Part shown: piece by piece, positions 35,521-45,431 of the stretch | Layout: each line of letters begins with the position of its first letter | Position numbering within the stretch: the stretch's first letter is position 1 | Source: an uncultured Bacteroidales bacterium | GTDB taxonomy: Bacteria; Bacteroidota; Bacteroidia; Bacteroidales; Bacteroidaceae | Length of the DNA: 64,000 nt | NCBI GenBank assembly: GCA_902787575.1 | Contig: CADAGX010000015.1 | Location: forward strand, 62,001-126,000 | Reading direction: 5' to 3' | Notes under the pieces: generated by a model | Databases searched by the model: none | Told to the model about the DNA's origin: nothing | Seen by the model: only the letters and a program-made list of their open reading frames with translations | Translations under genes and position numbers: made by a program

Positions 35521-37140
35521 TTACCAGTTCCAACGTATGCCAAGTGGCAGATTAGCGTCCAGCGGATATTCTGTCCTATAGTTGCGGTAATAGCTCCGAC
35601 GCGAGAAAGTAAACGTGGCTGCAGGTTCGAAGTAGACAGACACGCGCGGTGTCAGTCGATACTGCACGCCGAGTCCCACTCCAGCACCCCACTGCCACGG
35701 GCCTTTGACACTCACATGTGTTGTGAACGGCGTTTCATCCTCGAGAATCGGCTCGTGGCTGCGATACAGATAACGCGTGGTAAGTCGTCCGCCAACGGGC
35801 ACATTCAACTGCAAGTGCATGAGAGCGTAGAACTCCCATCGTGCCAACTGCAGGAAACTGAAGTCCGCCTGCATGGGTATGTCGGCATAAATTAGACGTT
35901 GCCGACGCTCGAGCACATCATTGCCACCGCCCACAGAATGAGATTTCAACTGCGTCAACCCTACTCCGACACTTAATCGCCAACGCTGCGAAATGTCCGT
36001 TTTCATCGACAAAAGCCAGGTTTGCGGACATTCGTGCGTGATATTCTCGCTTAGTGCCTCCTGCATTCCAGATACGTCGCTTGCCGCCTCCAGATTGCTG
36101 AGTGCCATAGACGTCATCTGGCGTGCGTCAGCCGCATTCATAAGCGATGCATTGGCCGAAACGTAACGCAGATAGTCGGCCCAGTTGTAGAGCTTTTCGA
36201 CGTGCGACATGTCGCCCGAAGCATAATCGGGCATCGAAATATAGTTGTTTGCACTTGCCAAAGAATAATGTGCCAGCCCACGATAGGAGAAACCAAACGC
36301 GAATTTTCTACGCGCAATATGTTTCGACTTTATTTCCTGCACTTTATATTCATTCTTATGAAGTGAAGGAAGAATCGATTTTTGCTGTGAAATTTCGGAT
36401 GTTTGCACTTCAGGAACCGGCAAAACTGCAATGGCAGGAACGGATGCGACAGGCGTCACGGGCAAAACATCGGCTCGCGCCTCTCGTTTTCGCACCGATG
36501 GAATGGACGATTCTGACGTCGAAACAATCTTCCGTGCAGGTGACTCCATGCGGAAGAGCGTTCGATATTTCAAGTCCGTCGGTGCGAGAAGTAGCAAAAC
36601 GACAAGCAAAAGACTGCGTTGCATCATGCGGCGCAACATTTTCTTAGCGCGAGCCAGCTGAGAAGACGAGGAGTGAGGAGCAATGCCAAGCTGTGCCGCA
36701 ATCTCTTTGTGCGTCAGTCCCTCGAAAACCGACAGGCGGAAAACACGACCGTAACCCTCGGGTAGCTGATTTACCAAGTGCAACACTTCGTCCAACGACA
36801 GGCCACGAATGTCGTGCGTCGTGTCGTCGTCACTCCATTGAAACTCCATATTTTCGTCGAGAGGTGTCGTTGGAATCCGTTGTCGCTGCATTTGGAACCG
36901 GATTGCCACGTTGCGGACAATGGAACGCATCCACGCATCAGCTTTTTCGGCTGTGCGAAGTTGGTCGAGTGAACTCAAAATCACCAGAAACGCGTCGTGC
37001 AAAACATCATCCACAGCCGTGTCATCGTCTAGAAACCGCCGACAAAAGTGACGCATCGACCTGCAATAATATTCATACAGCTCGCCCTTGGCTGCATTAT
37101 CACCCTTGCGGCATCGCTCAATCAGCTGTGAAATCTCCAT
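35521..37140 (-). CDS. ECF sigma factor fused to a membrane helix and an outer-membrane barrel-like domain
   Basis: A continuous frame gives 539 residues from ATG 37140 (MEISQLIERCRKGD); an earlier ATG at 37203 would add 21. Residues 8-80 are sigma region 2 (DDTAVDDVLHDAFLVI, with a typical DAW-R-IVRNVA follow-on). Residues 118-171 are region 4 with the helix-turn-helix GLTHKEIAAQLGIAPHSSSS. Residues 176-189 form one hydrophobic helix (SLLLVVLLLLAP). Residues 190-275 are a Pro/Val/Ser-rich linker. From about 278 the sequence has the alternating pattern of a porin-like beta-barrel and ends GIRWNW, a terminal aromatic as in BAM substrates. Normally sigma factor, membrane anchor and barrel are separate proteins. 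Envelope signal sensing by one polypeptide is inferred. Confidence 0.93.
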   Translation of the reverse strand: MEISQLIERCRKGDNAAKGELYEYYCRSMRHFCRRFLDDDTAVDDVLHDAFLVILSSLDQLRTAEKADAWMRSIVRNVAIRFQMQRQRIPTTPLDENMEFQWSDDDTTHDIRGLSLDEVLHLVNQLPEGYGRVFRLSVFEGLTHKEIAAQLGIAPHSSSSQLARAKKMLRRMMQRSLLLVVLLLLAPTDLKYRTLFRMESPARKIVSTSESSIPSVRKREARADVLPVTPVASVPAIAVLPVPEVQTSEISQQKSILPSLHKNEYKVQEIKSKHIARRKFAFGFSYRGLAHYSLASANNYISMPDYASGDMSHVEKLYNWADYLRYVSANASLMNAADARQMTSMALSNLEAASDVSGMQEALSENITHECPQTWLLSMKTDISQRWRLSVGVGLTQLKSHSVGGGNDVLERRQRLIYADIPMQADFSFLQLARWEFYALMHLQLNVPVGGRLTTRYLYRSHEPILEDETPFTTHVSVKGPWQWGAGVGLGVQYRLTPRVSVYFEPAATFTFSRRSYYRNYRTEYPLDANLPLGIRWNW

Positions 37141-37231
37141 TTCGAAACGGTCTCTCCCTATAAAGTACCTACGAAACGGAAAAGACTGCACGGCGGAGTT
37201 CATTTTTTCGAATTATGTTTCTTCGAAAGCA

Positions 37232-37262
37232 CAAAGTTACACTTTTTCTGCAAAAGCAGAAA
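37232..37262 (-). promoter_or_regulatory. Promoter of the sigma-barrel fusion gene
   Basis: TTTC (37259-37262), 19-nt spacer, TAACTTTG (37232-37239) on the minus strand. It lies back-to-back with the tamB promoter. Confidence 0.65.
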
Positions 37263-37303
37263 GTATTTACATCTGCAGGCGCCGGAATTAGGAATATTTG
37301 CCG

Positions 37304-37311
37304 TATCTTTG
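37304..37311 (+). promoter_or_regulatory. Putative -7 element of tamB-tamA
   Basis: TATCTTTG lies 19 nt before the tamB ATG. No good TTTG is seen at -33, which could indicate dependence on an activator or another sigma factor. Confidence 0.5.
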
Positions 37312-37330
37312 TCGTCGAAATGCGAAAAGC

Positions 37331-40300
37331 ATGACTAAGGCACGCAAAATCATACTCGCCTTGCTGTCGCCGCTGATTTTCTTGGCGACGCTCGTATTTT
37401 TGCTCTACCTGCCGCCCGTACAGCGGTGGGCAGCCCCGCGAGTAGCGGCCTTTGCTTCCGAAAAAACGGGCCTCGACATCCGCTTCGACGGCCTGCGAAT
37501 CCGTCCTTTGCTCGACCTCGAATTACAGAATCTACTCGTCATCGACAAGCCAGACACGCTTGTGGCCGTACGTCGCGCAGTGGTGGATTTGGATTTACGA
37601 CGCTTGATTCTTGCCCGTATTGCAGTCGAGGACATCCGCCTCGAAGAGGGAAAACTGAACACGGCACACTTGGTGGAAAGCGTTTTAGTGCGTGGCGGCC
37701 TGCAGAACCTGAGGTTACAAGCCGACAACATCAATCTCAAAAAGAAGAAAGTACACGTCACACTGACTCGTCTCGAAGGTGCCGACATAGATATCCACCT
37801 GCGAGATACGGAGGAAGAGGACGAGGAATCGTCGGGCGAGACGCCTTGGAAGCTCGAAATCGACAGCGTGCAAATATTACGGAGTCGTGTGGAATTAGCA
37901 TTTCCCGGGGATACTATGCTGGTGGGCGGAGCGATGCGGGAAGCATTACTGACCGATGGAATGGTGGATTTGAAGCACAAAATCTACGGAGGTACACTTC
38001 GTCTGGAAGCTGACAGCCTTCACTTCGACCAAACTAACCGCCCATACGCAGAAAACGGCCTCGACGCGAATCACCTGCGGCTGCACGATTTATCGCTGGC
38101 CATGCGTGATTTCCGTTACGACCAAACGAAGAACCTATTGGATGCAAACGTCACACACGGTGCTTTCACAGAGCAGTGCGGACTCCGCCTCGAGGAGTTA
38201 CGCGGAATACTGCACATGGATTCGCTGCGCATGACAGCCCGAAACCTGACTTTGCAAACGCCGCACAGTTGGTTTTCAGGGCAGGCAGACGTGGAGCACA
38301 CAGCCCTCAGGCATGGTGAAGACGGCCAAATGACAGCAAATCTGGCCGCATCAATCGGGAAAACTGACTATGCCACGATAGTAGGAGGCACGCTGAAACA
38401 ACAAATCCTCGACGTCGTACCCGAACAACCACTGCTCGTGGCACTGCAATGTGCAGGCAATATCGACCGTATGACGTTTGACACCTGCCGACTGGAGATG
38501 CCGGAAACGTTCCAACTGGAGGCGGCAGGATACGCCGAAGGCTTTGCCGATTCAACTACCACACGTGCTAAAGCGACTTGGCAACTGCAGACAGCAAACT
38601 TGCAGGCCGTCAGAAAATTACCTGGCATGGGTCGATTCGCCATTCCTCCGCTGCAAATAGCAGCAGAAACACGTGTGGATGGTTCGGTTATCGACCTTGA
38701 CGCCCAACTTTGCGAAGGCCGGGGACGAGCATTACTGGCTGGCAAAATCGATACGCACAGCATGACATACCGTGCAAACGTGCAGGCCAAAAATTTGCAA
38801 CTGCGGCACTTCCTGCCCCACGACTCATTTGGTTTGCTGACTGCGACGGCACAATTGCAAGGACGCGGCACTGACCCGTTCAACCCCGCCTCGCGTATGA
38901 ATGCCAATTGCCACGTGCAGCAACTGCAATACGGCACGTGGGACTTAGACAATCTGCATGCCGTGGCCAACATTGACAAAGGGCGAGGACAGGTGGAACT
39001 GAACGCGGATAATAAACTTATCGCGCTTAATGCCTGCGCTGCCGCCAGCACAAAACGAACACTTTCGGACGCTAAATTCGACATCGACATGCGTCGAATC
39101 GACATGCACGCCCTGCATTTGTCGCCAAAACCGCTGGTGGCAAGTATGATTTTCCACGTGGAAGGAGAAAGCAACCTGCGTGATTCCCACGTTCTGACAG
39201 CCACTGCCAGCGCCATCGAACTTGAAACTGCAGACACCCTGCTGCACCCGCTGGATCTTCAAATAGCACTTTTGATGAAACCAGACACACTTTCTGCACA
39301 TGCCGAGTCCGGCGACATGGATATCACAGCCACTTCCGGCGGCGGGCTGCAGGAGTTACTCGACCGCGCACAGGCACTTACCGACGAATTCAACCGTCAG
39401 CGCCACCAATACCGGCTGTCGCAGGACACGCTGAAGCAGTTCCTTCCGGACATTAACATACATGTCAGCGCCGGAAACAACAACCCGCTGGTAAATTATC
39501 TCCGCACGCAAGGATACACGATGCAGCGGCTTTATGCCGATCTGAAAGCCGACACGCTGAATGGCGTGAATGGTTTTGGACACGTCTTCGCGCTAAACAC
39601 CGGAGCCGTGCAGCTGGATACAATACAATGGCGTGTCATGCAAGAAGATTCGACGGGTGTCAGCTTTGACGGCCGCGTGAGAAACGGGCCAAAGAACAAG
39701 GTGGTAGTATTCGATTCGAACTTACATGCCGACATGACGCCCTCCGGCGCCGCAATTTCTATGCGTCTGCTCGACGCGCAAGGCAGGAAGGGAATGGACC
39801 TGGGACTTGCGGCAGAAATGATGGAGAACGGCACACGCTTCAGCATGACGCCTCTGAATCCGATTATCGCCTACAGGCATTTCCAAATCAACGAGGACAA
39901 TTTCCTTACGCTGACCAATGATAAAAGAATTGAGACTCAGTTGGATTTAAAAGCCGACGACGGAACGGGACTGAAACTATACTCCATTCCTGGAGATGCG
40001 TTGCAAGATTTGACGCTTAGCATGAATCATTTCAATGTCGGCGAGCTGTCGCGCGCAATTCCCTACATGCCCAACCTTGGCGGTTTGATGCATGGCGACA
40101 TCCATTACCAGCAGCAGGATTCCACCACATTATCTGTCTCAACCGACATGACGGTGCGTGATATGACATACAACGAAAGCCCGTTGGGAGAAATCAACCT
40201 CAACGCAGTATACTTGCCAACTGGCGAAAATACACATATCGTGGATGCTATCGTCACGCAAAATGGTCGGAAAATTTCTACGATGAATGGCATGTACACC

Positions 40301-41908
40301 GACGGCACTCCAAATAATATAGAAGCACAGGCGTCGCTACTGAAAATGCCTGCATCGCTGGCCAATGCCTTCCTTCCCAATGGAATTGCCGCCCTGCAGG
40401 GATATTTGGTCGGCGAGGTGGAAGTGACGGGTAGCACACGTCGTCCGATGGTAAACGGCGTGTTGACAACCGACTCGCTACACTTGACATCCGACCCTTA
40501 CAACCTTCGTCTCCGATTCCCCGACGATACCATAAAAATAGTGCAGAGCGCCGTAAACCTGGAAACGATACGTGCCTATGCCGCCGGCAAGGAGCCGCTT
40601 ACGCTCGATGGAACGGTGGATTTCAGTAATCTGGACGCCATTTCGCTGAATATGCGTGTGAGAGCCGACAATTACAAGCTCATCGATGCGCCTAAGACAC
40701 GTCAGGCGTTGGCTTACGGCAAGGCGTACGTGAATTTGCGAGGCATACTTCGCGGCACTCTCGACAATCTTTTGATGCGCGGCCGCCTTACGATTCTGGG
40801 GAAAACAGACGTGACATATGTTTTACGAGACAGCCCACTGACAGTTGAGGACCGTCTCGCCGATCTTGTCACCTTTACGGATTTTTCGGAAGACACGTTG
40901 AAATACGAGAAAGTGGAGGTGCAACGCCAGCAAAGCATGGATATGCAGCTGACCATCGACGTGGAGCAAGCGGCACAAGTACACTGCCTGCTGAGCGAAA
41001 CGGGCCAAGACTACATAAATCTGGAGGGCGGCGGCACACTTACGATGGGCTACGACAACACACACGGAATGTCGCTGAGCGGAAAGTACACGATACGGCG
41101 CGGAGAAATGAACTACACAATCCTCCCAGTGGTGGGCAGCAAACATTTTACCATCGGCAGCAACAGTTACGTGGAATTCGACGGAGACATGATGAATCCA
41201 CGTCTGAATATTTCTGCCACGGAACGCATGAAGAGCAGCGTCAGCGAAAACGGTGGACGGCCACGCTCTGTAACCTTCGACGTGGGCCTCGAAATCAGTC
41301 AAACCTTGCGCGACATGGGACTAACCTTCACGCTGGATGCTCCGCAGGACATGTCGGTGCAGAACGAACTGGCTGCGATGAGTCAGGAAGACCGCGGTCG
41401 CGTGGCAGTTACGATGCTTGCCACTGGGATGTACGTCACGGACTTAACAAGCACCGGAGGCTTCAGCACGAGCAATACGTTGAACAGTTATCTGCAAAAC
41501 GAAATTAACAATCTGGTGGACTTGGCGCAGAGTACCATAGATGTAAACGTCGGAATCGAGAACAACACAGCCGACGGCCGGAATACGACGGATTACAGTT
41601 TCTCTTTTGCCAAGCGTTTCTGGGGAAACCGCATCTCCATAATTATCGGCGGAAAGGTCAGCACCGGAGATGACGCACGTAACACCGGGCAAAGCGTCAT
41701 TGACAATGTCTCGCTGGAATACCGACTTGACGACAGTGCGACGCGTTACGTGAAGATATACTACGACCACAATTACGAATCGCTACTGGAGGGAGAAATC
41801 ACCGAGATGGGCGCCGGCGTGGTTTTCAGACGCAAGACTGAGCGCCTTGGCGAACTGTTCCTCTTCAGGCAACGCGACAAAAATATAATTCCACATGGCA
41901 GAAAATAA
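37331..41908 (+). CDS. tamB: TamB-like translocation/assembly module protein (DUF490)
   Basis: A very large (1525-residue) inner-membrane-anchored AsmA/TamB-type protein. It has an N-terminal helix (IILALLSPLIFLATLVFLLYLP in part, about 6-28), a long beta-rich periplasmic region forming a lipid-conducting groove in homologues, and the conserved C-terminal TamB domain (about 1080-1500, with GKYTIRRGEMNYTILPVVG in part and QNEINNLVDLAQSTI). Expected role: phospholipid transport and/or outer-membrane protein assembly with an Omp85 partner. The partner gene overlaps the end by 14 nt. Confidence 0.93.
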   Translation: MTKARKIILALLSPLIFLATLVFLLYLPPVQRWAAPRVAAFASEKTGLDIRFDGLRIRPLLDLELQNLLVIDKPDTLVAVRRAVVDLDLRRLILARIAVEDIRLEEGKLNTAHLVESVLVRGGLQNLRLQADNINLKKKKVHVTLTRLEGADIDIHLRDTEEEDEESSGETPWKLEIDSVQILRSRVELAFPGDTMLVGGAMREALLTDGMVDLKHKIYGGTLRLEADSLHFDQTNRPYAENGLDANHLRLHDLSLAMRDFRYDQTKNLLDANVTHGAFTEQCGLRLEELRGILHMDSLRMTARNLTLQTPHSWFSGQADVEHTALRHGEDGQMTANLAASIGKTDYATIVGGTLKQQILDVVPEQPLLVALQCAGNIDRMTFDTCRLEMPETFQLEAAGYAEGFADSTTTRAKATWQLQTANLQAVRKLPGMGRFAIPPLQIAAETRVDGSVIDLDAQLCEGRGRALLAGKIDTHSMTYRANVQAKNLQLRHFLPHDSFGLLTATAQLQGRGTDPFNPASRMNANCHVQQLQYGTWDLDNLHAVANIDKGRGQVELNADNKLIALNACAAASTKRTLSDAKFDIDMRRIDMHALHLSPKPLVASMIFHVEGESNLRDSHVLTATASAIELETADTLLHPLDLQIALLMKPDTLSAHAESGDMDITATSGGGLQELLDRAQALTDEFNRQRHQYRLSQDTLKQFLPDINIHVSAGNNNPLVNYLRTQGYTMQRLYADLKADTLNGVNGFGHVFALNTGAVQLDTIQWRVMQEDSTGVSFDGRVRNGPKNKVVVFDSNLHADMTPSGAAISMRLLDAQGRKGMDLGLAAEMMENGTRFSMTPLNPIIAYRHFQINEDNFLTLTNDKRIETQLDLKADDGTGLKLYSIPGDALQDLTLSMNHFNVGELSRAIPYMPNLGGLMHGDIHYQQQDSTTLSVSTDMTVRDMTYNESPLGEINLNAVYLPTGENTHIVDAIVTQNGRKISTMNGMYTDGTPNNIEAQASLLKMPASLANAFLPNGIAALQGYLVGEVEVTGSTRRPMVNGVLTTDSLHLTSDPYNLRLRFPDDTIKIVQSAVNLETIRAYAAGKEPLTLDGTVDFSNLDAISLNMRVRADNYKLIDAPKTRQALAYGKAYVNLRGILRGTLDNLLMRGRLTILGKTDVTYVLRDSPLTVEDRLADLVTFTDFSEDTLKYEKVEVQRQQSMDMQLTIDVEQAAQVHCLLSETGQDYINLEGGGTLTMGYDNTHGMSLSGKYTIRRGEMNYTILPVVGSKHFTIGSNSYVEFDGDMMNPRLNISATERMKSSVSENGGRPRSVTFDVGLEISQTLRDMGLTFTLDAPQDMSVQNELAAMSQEDRGRVAVTMLATGMYVTDLTSTGGFSTSNTLNSYLQNEINNLVDLAQSTIDVNVGIENNTADGRNTTDYSFSFAKRFWGNRISIIIGGKVSTGDDARNTGQSVIDNVSLEYRLDDSATRYVKIYYDHNYESLLEGEITEMGAGVVFRRKTERLGELFLFRQRDKNIIPHGRK

Positions 41909-44372
41909 AATACCACGCATAGTTTTCATCGTTGCCACGTGCAGTTTTATTTTTTCTGCGTGCGACATTACGAGCAACCTCCCGCAGGACGAGACGCTCT
42001 ATGCCGGCATACACGAACTGGCATACGATGCAGCGCCCAAAAGCAAGCGTCAGAAGGCGGAAGACGACGAGGGCGTAATTACGGCACTGGCCGATGCATA
42101 CAGCACTGTGGAAGGTCTGCTGACAGGCGACGCCTCGGTGATTTCCGCAGACGGCACTGACGCAAAAGAAATGCGTGCCCTCCAGAAAATTCAAAACGAG
42201 AAGGACCAAAAACAATACGACGCCACGCGCGAGGAGATAGAAGCCGTGCTTTCATTTGCGCCGAACGGCTCCGTCATGGGTAGCAGCTACACGCGCTGGC
42301 CGTACCCGCTGCGGCTGTGGATATACAACCGCTATCTGAACGCACGCCACCGCTGGGGACGCTGGATGTTCAACACGTTTGCTTCCACGCCACGTTACGT
42401 CAGCACGGCCAACCCGTCCGTCCGCACACAAGTGGCACGCAATACGCTGAAAAACTTCGGCTACTTCCGTGGTACGGCAGCCTTCGACACTGTGCCGCTG
42501 CCCTTGCGACGCCAGGCAAAGATAGCCTACGAGGTTCACCCCGGCCCGCTGTTTCATCTCGACAGCATTCAGTATCTGGGATTCCAAGGCGCAGCCGACA
42601 GCATGTTGCACGCCACGATGTGGGCATCGCACATTGTACGCGGAAACCCGTTCGATGTAGCCAAACTGGATGCAGAACGCCAGCGCATCAGCACACTGCT
42701 CCGCAACAACGGCTACTACTATTTCCAGCCCGGCTACGTGGCGTTTCGAGCCGACACGCTGCAGCGCCCGCTGAAAGTGCAGCTGCAAGTCTGCCCGCGG
42801 CCCGACGTGCCGACAAAGGCACAGCAGGTATATCATTTGCGAAACACCATCGTAACGCTGCAACGCTACAACGAGCGGCAAAACCTCACCGACAGTCTGG
42901 GACGACGACGCTTCAAAATGTATTTCCGAGGCGACCCGAAGCCGCCACTCCGACCCGGTGCCATCCTACACCAGATGAACTACCGGCCAGGCGACCTGTA
43001 TCGGCAGGAAAGCCACGAGCTGATGCAGAAGAAACTGGCTGGCATGGGCATCTTTTCGCAGGTACGCGTAAACTATACGCCAGCCGATTCGACCGAAAAC
43101 TGCGACTCGCTCGACGTACGCATAACCGCCATGCTGGACAAACCATACGACGCAGAGTTCGAAGGCAAAGTCACCACCAAGAGCAACGGGCAGGTGGGAC
43201 CAGGCGCCACATTCGCTGTTTCGAAGGCTAACGCGTTCCGCGGCGCAGAAACTGCAGGCATCAGGCTGTGGGGCTCGTATGAATGGCAGACGGGCGCCAA
43301 CCTACGAGGAAAAAGTTCGCTGCTGAATTCCTACGAATACGGCGTAAACGCATACCTCACCTACCCTCGCATCCTGTTCTTCAACAGCCGGAAACTGAGT
43401 CGCCGAGCCGTGTCATCCACAAAATTCCAGCTCGATTCGCGCTGGCTCAACCGTGCCGGCTACTTCGGCCGCGTGTCATTGGGCGCGCGCGTAACCTATT
43501 CTTATAAGCGACAACCTGCCACCAAGCACGAGTTCACACCGTTCCGTCTGGACTACGACGTGAAGCTCCACTCCACAGCACGCTTCGATTCCATCGTGGC
43601 GGCCAACGAGGCGCTCTACGTCAGCATGCGAAACCAGTTCGTCCCAAGCATGGAATATCTCTATACGTGGGTCAGCCAGCGACATGCGCCACGTACTTTC
43701 ACTCTGAACCTCAAGGAGGCAGGAAACTTCGCAAGCGCCATCTATGCACTTGGCGGCCAATCTTTCGAGAGGCGCGACAAGCAACTTTTCGGCGTACCAT
43801 TCGCGCAATTCCTGAAAACGACGGCCCAATACACACATAAGTTCCGCCTGACTCGGCGTTCCTGCATCGCCACAAGAGTGGTTGGCGGCCTCATTTTCTG
43901 TTACGGCAACAGCACGGCGGCGCCGTACAGCGACCTGTTTTCGGTCGGAGGAGCCAACAGCATCCGAGCTTTCGCAGTTCGCAGCATCGGTCCCGGCTCG
44001 TACCAACCGTCAAACAGCAACTACAGTTACATCGACGAGACAGGTGACATAAAATTTGAAGCGAATGCCGAATATCGTTTCCCGCTTGTGGCCAATCTTT
44101 ACGGCGCGGTGTTTCTCGATGCCGGCAACGTGTGGCTGATGAAACCAAACGCCGACCTGCCCGGCGGCGCCTTCAGCCTGAAAAATCTGGGCCGCGAAAT
44201 AGCACTGGGCACGGGTGCCGGACTAAGATACGACCTCGACTTCCTGGTCATCCGATTCGACATAGGCGTCGGCATACACGCGCCATACGACACGGGACGC
44301 TCCGGCTATTACAATATGACACGCTTCGGCAAGAGTCTGGGCTACCACCTCGCTGTCGGCTACCCGTTCTAA
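41895..44372 (+). CDS. tamA: TamA/BamA-type Omp85 outer-membrane protein (lipoprotein)
   Basis: An 825-residue Omp85 protein. It begins with a lipoprotein signal (FIFSACDITSN, Cys 23), has POTRA-like modules in the first half (HPGPLFHLDSIQYLG, NPFDVAKLDAERQRI), and a C-terminal 16-strand barrel. The barrel carries the VGGANSIRAFAVRSIGPG segment (the Omp85 VRGF/Y-type signature) and ends GYHLAVGYPF. The lipid anchor is common for Bacteroidota TamA-like (TamL) proteins. It forms an operon with tamB, overlapping by 14 nt. Confidence 0.92.
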   Translation: MAENKIPRIVFIVATCSFIFSACDITSNLPQDETLYAGIHELAYDAAPKSKRQKAEDDEGVITALADAYSTVEGLLTGDASVISADGTDAKEMRALQKIQNEKDQKQYDATREEIEAVLSFAPNGSVMGSSYTRWPYPLRLWIYNRYLNARHRWGRWMFNTFASTPRYVSTANPSVRTQVARNTLKNFGYFRGTAAFDTVPLPLRRQAKIAYEVHPGPLFHLDSIQYLGFQGAADSMLHATMWASHIVRGNPFDVAKLDAERQRISTLLRNNGYYYFQPGYVAFRADTLQRPLKVQLQVCPRPDVPTKAQQVYHLRNTIVTLQRYNERQNLTDSLGRRRFKMYFRGDPKPPLRPGAILHQMNYRPGDLYRQESHELMQKKLAGMGIFSQVRVNYTPADSTENCDSLDVRITAMLDKPYDAEFEGKVTTKSNGQVGPGATFAVSKANAFRGAETAGIRLWGSYEWQTGANLRGKSSLLNSYEYGVNAYLTYPRILFFNSRKLSRRAVSSTKFQLDSRWLNRAGYFGRVSLGARVTYSYKRQPATKHEFTPFRLDYDVKLHSTARFDSIVAANEALYVSMRNQFVPSMEYLYTWVSQRHAPRTFTLNLKEAGNFASAIYALGGQSFERRDKQLFGVPFAQFLKTTAQYTHKFRLTRRSCIATRVVGGLIFCYGNSTAAPYSDLFSVGGANSIRAFAVRSIGPGSYQPSNSNYSYIDETGDIKFEANAEYRFPLVANLYGAVFLDAGNVWLMKPNADLPGGAFSLKNLGREIALGTGAGLRYDLDFLVIRFDIGVGIHAPYDTGRSGYYNMTRFGKSLGYHLAVGYPF

Positions 44373-44449
44373 ATAAGAAACTACGAATAAAAAAACATAA
44401 GAGACATATAACATATTTTTTAACACACCAAAAACAAAAATTATCGCAC

Positions 44450-45364
44450 ATGAAACCAACATTGTTTCTGCTTGCTGCCGGAATGGGCAGCCGCTACGGC
44501 GGGCTTAAGCAGCTCGATCCGCTGGGACCTCAAGGTCAAAGTATCATGGACTACAGCATCTACGACGCCATACAGGCTGGCTTCGGAAAAATTGTGTGGG
44601 TCATCCGCCACGATTTCGAAGCCCAATTCCGTCAGCAGATACTGAGCAAATACGAAGGCCACGTGCCGTGTGAACTCTGCTTTCAGAGCCTTGACGCACT
44701 TCCCGCAGGCTTCAGCGTTCCTGAGGGCCGCCAGAAACCCTGGGGAACAAACCACGCAGTACTCATGGGAAAGGACGTAATTCGAGAACCATTCGCCGTT
44801 TTGAACTGCGACGACTTTTACGACCGCGACGCCTTCCGTGTGATGGCAAAATTCCTGACCGAGCTTCCCGAGGGTAGCACAGGTCGTTACGCCATGGTTG
44901 GCTTCCGAGTTGACAACACTTTAAGTGAGAGCGGAACCGTAAGTAGAGGCATTTGCGAAAATGACGAAAGGACGCATCTGCTAACCGGCGTGGTGGAAAG
45001 GACCAAAATTGAACGTCGCAACGGAAAAGTGGAGTATCTCGACGAAAATGACACGTGGGTTGCCATTCCCGACAACACGCCCGTAAGTATGAATTTCTGG
45101 GGCTTCACGCCAGATTACTTCCGTCACAGCGAGGAATACTTCCGCCAGTTCCTCTCCGATCCGAAGAACATAGAAAATCTGAAGAGCGAGTTTTTCATTC
45201 CTCTGATGGTTGATACCCTGATAAAGTCGGGGCAGGCCACTTGCGAAGTGCTCGACACAACCAGCAAATGGTTCGGCGTAACCTATCCCGAGGACCGTCC
45301 CGGAGTCGTGGAGAAACTTGCCGCGCTGCATGCCGCAGGTCAATATCCCGACAAGATGTTCTAA
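44450..45364 (+). CDS. Sugar-phosphate nucleotidyltransferase-like protein
   Basis: A 304-residue GT-A-fold nucleotidyltransferase. It has the N-terminal nucleotide-binding motif LLAAGMGSRYGGLKQLDPLG, the metal-binding NCDDFYDRD, and later FWGFTPDYF. It resembles UTP/glucose-1-phosphate uridylyltransferase-type enzymes of Bacteroidales, but the sugar is unknown. ATG 44450 (MKPTLFLLAAGMGS) is clear; the open frame continues upstream into tamA but is not coding there. Confidence 0.9.
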   Translation: MKPTLFLLAAGMGSRYGGLKQLDPLGPQGQSIMDYSIYDAIQAGFGKIVWVIRHDFEAQFRQQILSKYEGHVPCELCFQSLDALPAGFSVPEGRQKPWGTNHAVLMGKDVIREPFAVLNCDDFYDRDAFRVMAKFLTELPEGSTGRYAMVGFRVDNTLSESGTVSRGICENDERTHLLTGVVERTKIERRNGKVEYLDENDTWVAIPDNTPVSMNFWGFTPDYFRHSEEYFRQFLSDPKNIENLKSEFFIPLMVDTLIKSGQATCEVLDTTSKWFGVTYPEDRPGVVEKLAALHAAGQYPDKMF

Positions 45365-45369
45365 CAGTT

Positions 45370-45402
45370 GCGCCGGAGGCTTCGATAAAAAACCTCCGGC
45401 GC
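45370..45402. terminator. GC-rich hairpin between convergent genes
   Basis: GCGCCGGAGG (45370-45379) pairs with 45393-45402 around a 13-nt loop, followed by TTCGTTTC. It is one of the few 3' ends here without a CACGT array. Confidence 0.75.
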
Positions 45403-45431
45403 TTCGTTTCTGCGATTGCGACAGGTCGTTA

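Noticed and set aside
36550-36680. A boundary between a separate sigma factor gene and a separate barrel gene
   Set aside because: The frame is continuous from sigma region 4 through the membrane helix into the linker, with no stop codon. No start codon with a signal peptide opens the barrel part.
41895-42200. The TamA-like gene as BamA
   Set aside because: The lipoprotein signal and the operon with tamB fit the TamA/TamL group; BamA would have five POTRA domains and a normal signal peptide.
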